Positions 39,937 to 41,632 of a stretch of 41,632 bases of DNA are shown piece after piece. Numbering within the stretch: position 1 is the stretch's first letter; each line of letters starts with the position of its first letter. Both the position numbers and the translations under genes were made by a program. Below the pieces are notes generated by a model. The model was not told the DNA's origin, did not search any database, and saw nothing but the letters and a program-made list of their open reading frames with translations. The stretch comes from Heterotrichella gracilis. Lineage: Eukaryota; Sar; Xanthophyceae; Tribonematales; Xanthonemataceae. The DNA is taken from positions 1 through 41,632 of the forward strand of contig JAULBX010026975.1 in NCBI GenBank assembly GCA_032358255.1. The letters run 5' to 3'.

Positions 39937-41511
39937 TTACCAGTCGAGCTCATATTCAACGAATCTATGAGCAGCGATGGCCAGAAACCTGGTGAGCTCG
40001 CGGTAGGGAGCAAAGTCCTCGTCCTCTTCGATGATCCGCTGCAGTTCCTCAAACTCCACTCCATACTCCTCGACATCATAGGTGGTGGTGGGTAGTGCGT
40101 CCAATCCTTCAAGACTAGTCCGCAGGGGCCAGTACCTCGCAGCGTTTTTCCACTGGCTGAGCAGCACCTGCACGTCGAGATTTAAAGTTCAAGGTTTAGG
40201 GTTTAGGCAGCCTTAACCGCTGGCTGAGCAGCACCTGCACACGTCCAGGTTTATAGTATAGGCTTTGAGGATTTAGGGTTAGGCAGCCTCTGACCACTGG
40301 CTGAGCAGCACCTGCATACGTTACGTTTTACAGTTTAGGATTTAGGTTTAGGGTTCAGGGTTTAGGGTTGAGGCAGCATTTCACCACTGGCTGAGCAGTA
40401 CCTCCACGTCCCAATCCGCTCCGTTCCCGGTGACTTCATCCATCAAGTCCATGAAGGACTCCAGCAGTTGCTGCCTGTCCCATACATCCACACGTGATGT
40501 ATAGGAACGGGAGGGGCAGGGAGGTGGTGCCACATACTCCCAGGCGGCCTGCGCAATGCTCTGCGATTGCATGCGGCCCATGCCCCTCTTGTGGAGGATG
40601 CAGTTCAGCAGGGACTTCAGTGGCTCGTCTGTCAGGTGCATCACGTCAACCATTGCAAGCATGTACGGCAGTGGCATGTTGATATGTCCGAACCGACGTA
40701 ATGACAGGCTCTCAGGGAGGAACCTGTTCTCCTCATGCATCTGCTCTGGCTGGCTGTCTGGCTGGCTGAGGGTACTGCTGGGGTCATCGTCCTCAGGCTG
40801 GTCACTTGCTGTAGCCACCAGTTCGGAAATGTCCTTCCTGAATTGTGCTGCCCAGGCATCCTGCAAACCACCAATACAAGCCTCAGTCACAGAAGCAGTC
40901 ACGTAATTCACGCAGCATCCTCGGCATATACATGAGTATGAAGCAGGTTGCAGGGTATGACTTAAGGACAGGAGAAAATGCTCCCATCACCAAGCCCAAA
41001 TTTGACACAACTCAAAACCCTAACCGCCGATCCTGAACAGGCGGCACATGGGGACAGCCGGGGATTGACCGCATTGCCTTCCGAGTGATCCCCTTGCCTT
41101 CAAAATGCAGTGCACCCATGCGCATGCGTCTTACCCGCCTAGGAAGCTGGACGAAAATGGTCAACCCCTGCCTTGCCACCTCAAAAACAGGCTTGTCGCC
41201 ATCCCACCTGTGCGACCAACCCCAGTGCATCCTGTTCGCAAACCCTACCAACACACTGCCCCAGTGGCACCACAGCTAGAAGCTGCCCATCCAGTGGGCA
41301 ACACACACAACCAAACCGCCTCTACCACACGCACCTCCTCAACCTCGAGCGGAGTCCACCACGCCGGCGGATCAGCAGTCAGACCGGCCTCCACCAATGC
41401 GCCGCTGTCGCCAAGCACGCTGAAGCCAGGGGTGGTGGTGGTGGTGTGGTGGTCAGGCATGGCGCCATTGTGCGACTCGAGAGGGGAGGAGGGATGGAGC
41501 CCAGGCGAACC
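39937..41511 (-). CDS. Unrecognised protein, 3' part of gene; 5' end outside window
   Basis: Four exons join in phase: 41511-41335, 41275-41135, 40860-40402 and 40167-39937, coding at least 335 residues. The first listed exon begins at a CAG acceptor (41512), so the start codon lies beyond the right edge or in an exon I did not find. Tryptophan-rich ELWCHWGSVLVGF and MHWGWSHRWDGDKPVFEV are followed by an acidic, Ser/Gln-rich linker (ATASDQPEDDDPSS). Then comes a helical region (NMPLPYMLAMVDVMHLTDEP, ILHKRGMGRMQSQSIAQ) and a strongly acidic C-terminal helix (YGVEFEELQRIIEEDEDF) ending LDW. I do not recognise the family; the pattern suggests a soluble helical protein. The weakest join is the CTAG acceptor at 41276. 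Its last intron is an exon-edge echo array. Confidence 0.6.
40153..40402 (-). repeat. Four-copy exon-edge array with telomere-like spacers (last intron of the unrecognised gene)
   Basis: The block CTGGCTGAGCAG (plus strand) starts at 40153, 40220, 40297 and 40387, spaced 67, 77 and 90 bases. Read on the coding strand, each copy is CAG or GAG followed by GT(G/A)CTGCTCAGCCAG and a GCTGC-containing tail. Between copies lie CCCTAAACCCTAAA-like stretches. The 40153 copy is the true exon 4 start, and the 40387 copy is the sequence immediately past the donor of exon 3. Confidence 0.95.
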
Positions 41512-41632
41512 CTGCAACGAGGGGGTGAGTTGGACTTGTGCAGCAAACTTTGCCACACATTCCCCAGGCAACAAAGTTCATGCTGTGTGGGCTGGTATCG
41601 TTGTGCAAAATATGATTGGGGGAGGGGGGAGG

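Overview
The window is nuclear DNA from a eukaryotic green alga, most likely a chlorophyte. The genes are split by many GT-AG introns. The plastid class I aldolase and the plant-type B3-like and copper-chaperone genes are plant or algal in character. TGTAA, the usual green-algal poly(A) signal, can be placed downstream of several genes, and introns are littered with degenerate TTTAGGG plant/algal telomere-type repeats. TGA is an ordinary stop in three genes here. There is no operon, CRISPR array, insertion sequence or recognisable transposase. Exon models were built by hand from splice sites, conserved family sequence and reading-phase agreement; every join reported keeps phase.

Layout: plastid fructose-bisphosphate aldolase (609-2217, -); CDIN1/C15orf41-type nuclease (2890-4425, -); AHA1-type Hsp90 co-chaperone (5110-7696, +); L-threonine aldolase (8616-11458, -); a predicted plastid protein joining a SAP domain to a degenerate RNase Z fold (12085-17270, +); ATX1 copper chaperone (18684-19499, -); glutathione peroxidase with an in-frame TGA at the catalytic position, read as selenocysteine (19954-22483, +), with a SECIS candidate in its 3' UTR; a 1775-residue B3-like nuclear protein (23864-33208, -); a CCR4/Angel-type nuclease (35334-38812, -); and the 3' part of an unrecognised gene (39937-41511, -) that runs off the right edge. 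Three gene pairs are divergent and share short upstream regions: CDIN1/AHSA1, threonine aldolase/SAP-RNase Z, and ATX1/GPX.

The strongest unexplained pattern is at the exon edges. In at least seven genes the introns hold one or more decayed copies of the adjoining exon end or start, usually with the splice site still attached. In some introns these 'exon-edge echoes' form tandem arrays of about 60-90 bp whose units also contain TTTAGGG-like sequence. In the last gene the intron's 5' end resembles the start of the next exon and its 3' end resembles the end of the previous exon, as expected if the intron arose by tandem duplication of coding sequence carrying an AGGT site.

Other points of note are the selenoprotein GPX with a twin-arginine (thylakoid-lumen) type signal, and the SAP-RNase Z-like protein, which has lost almost every metal ligand of the enzyme family.
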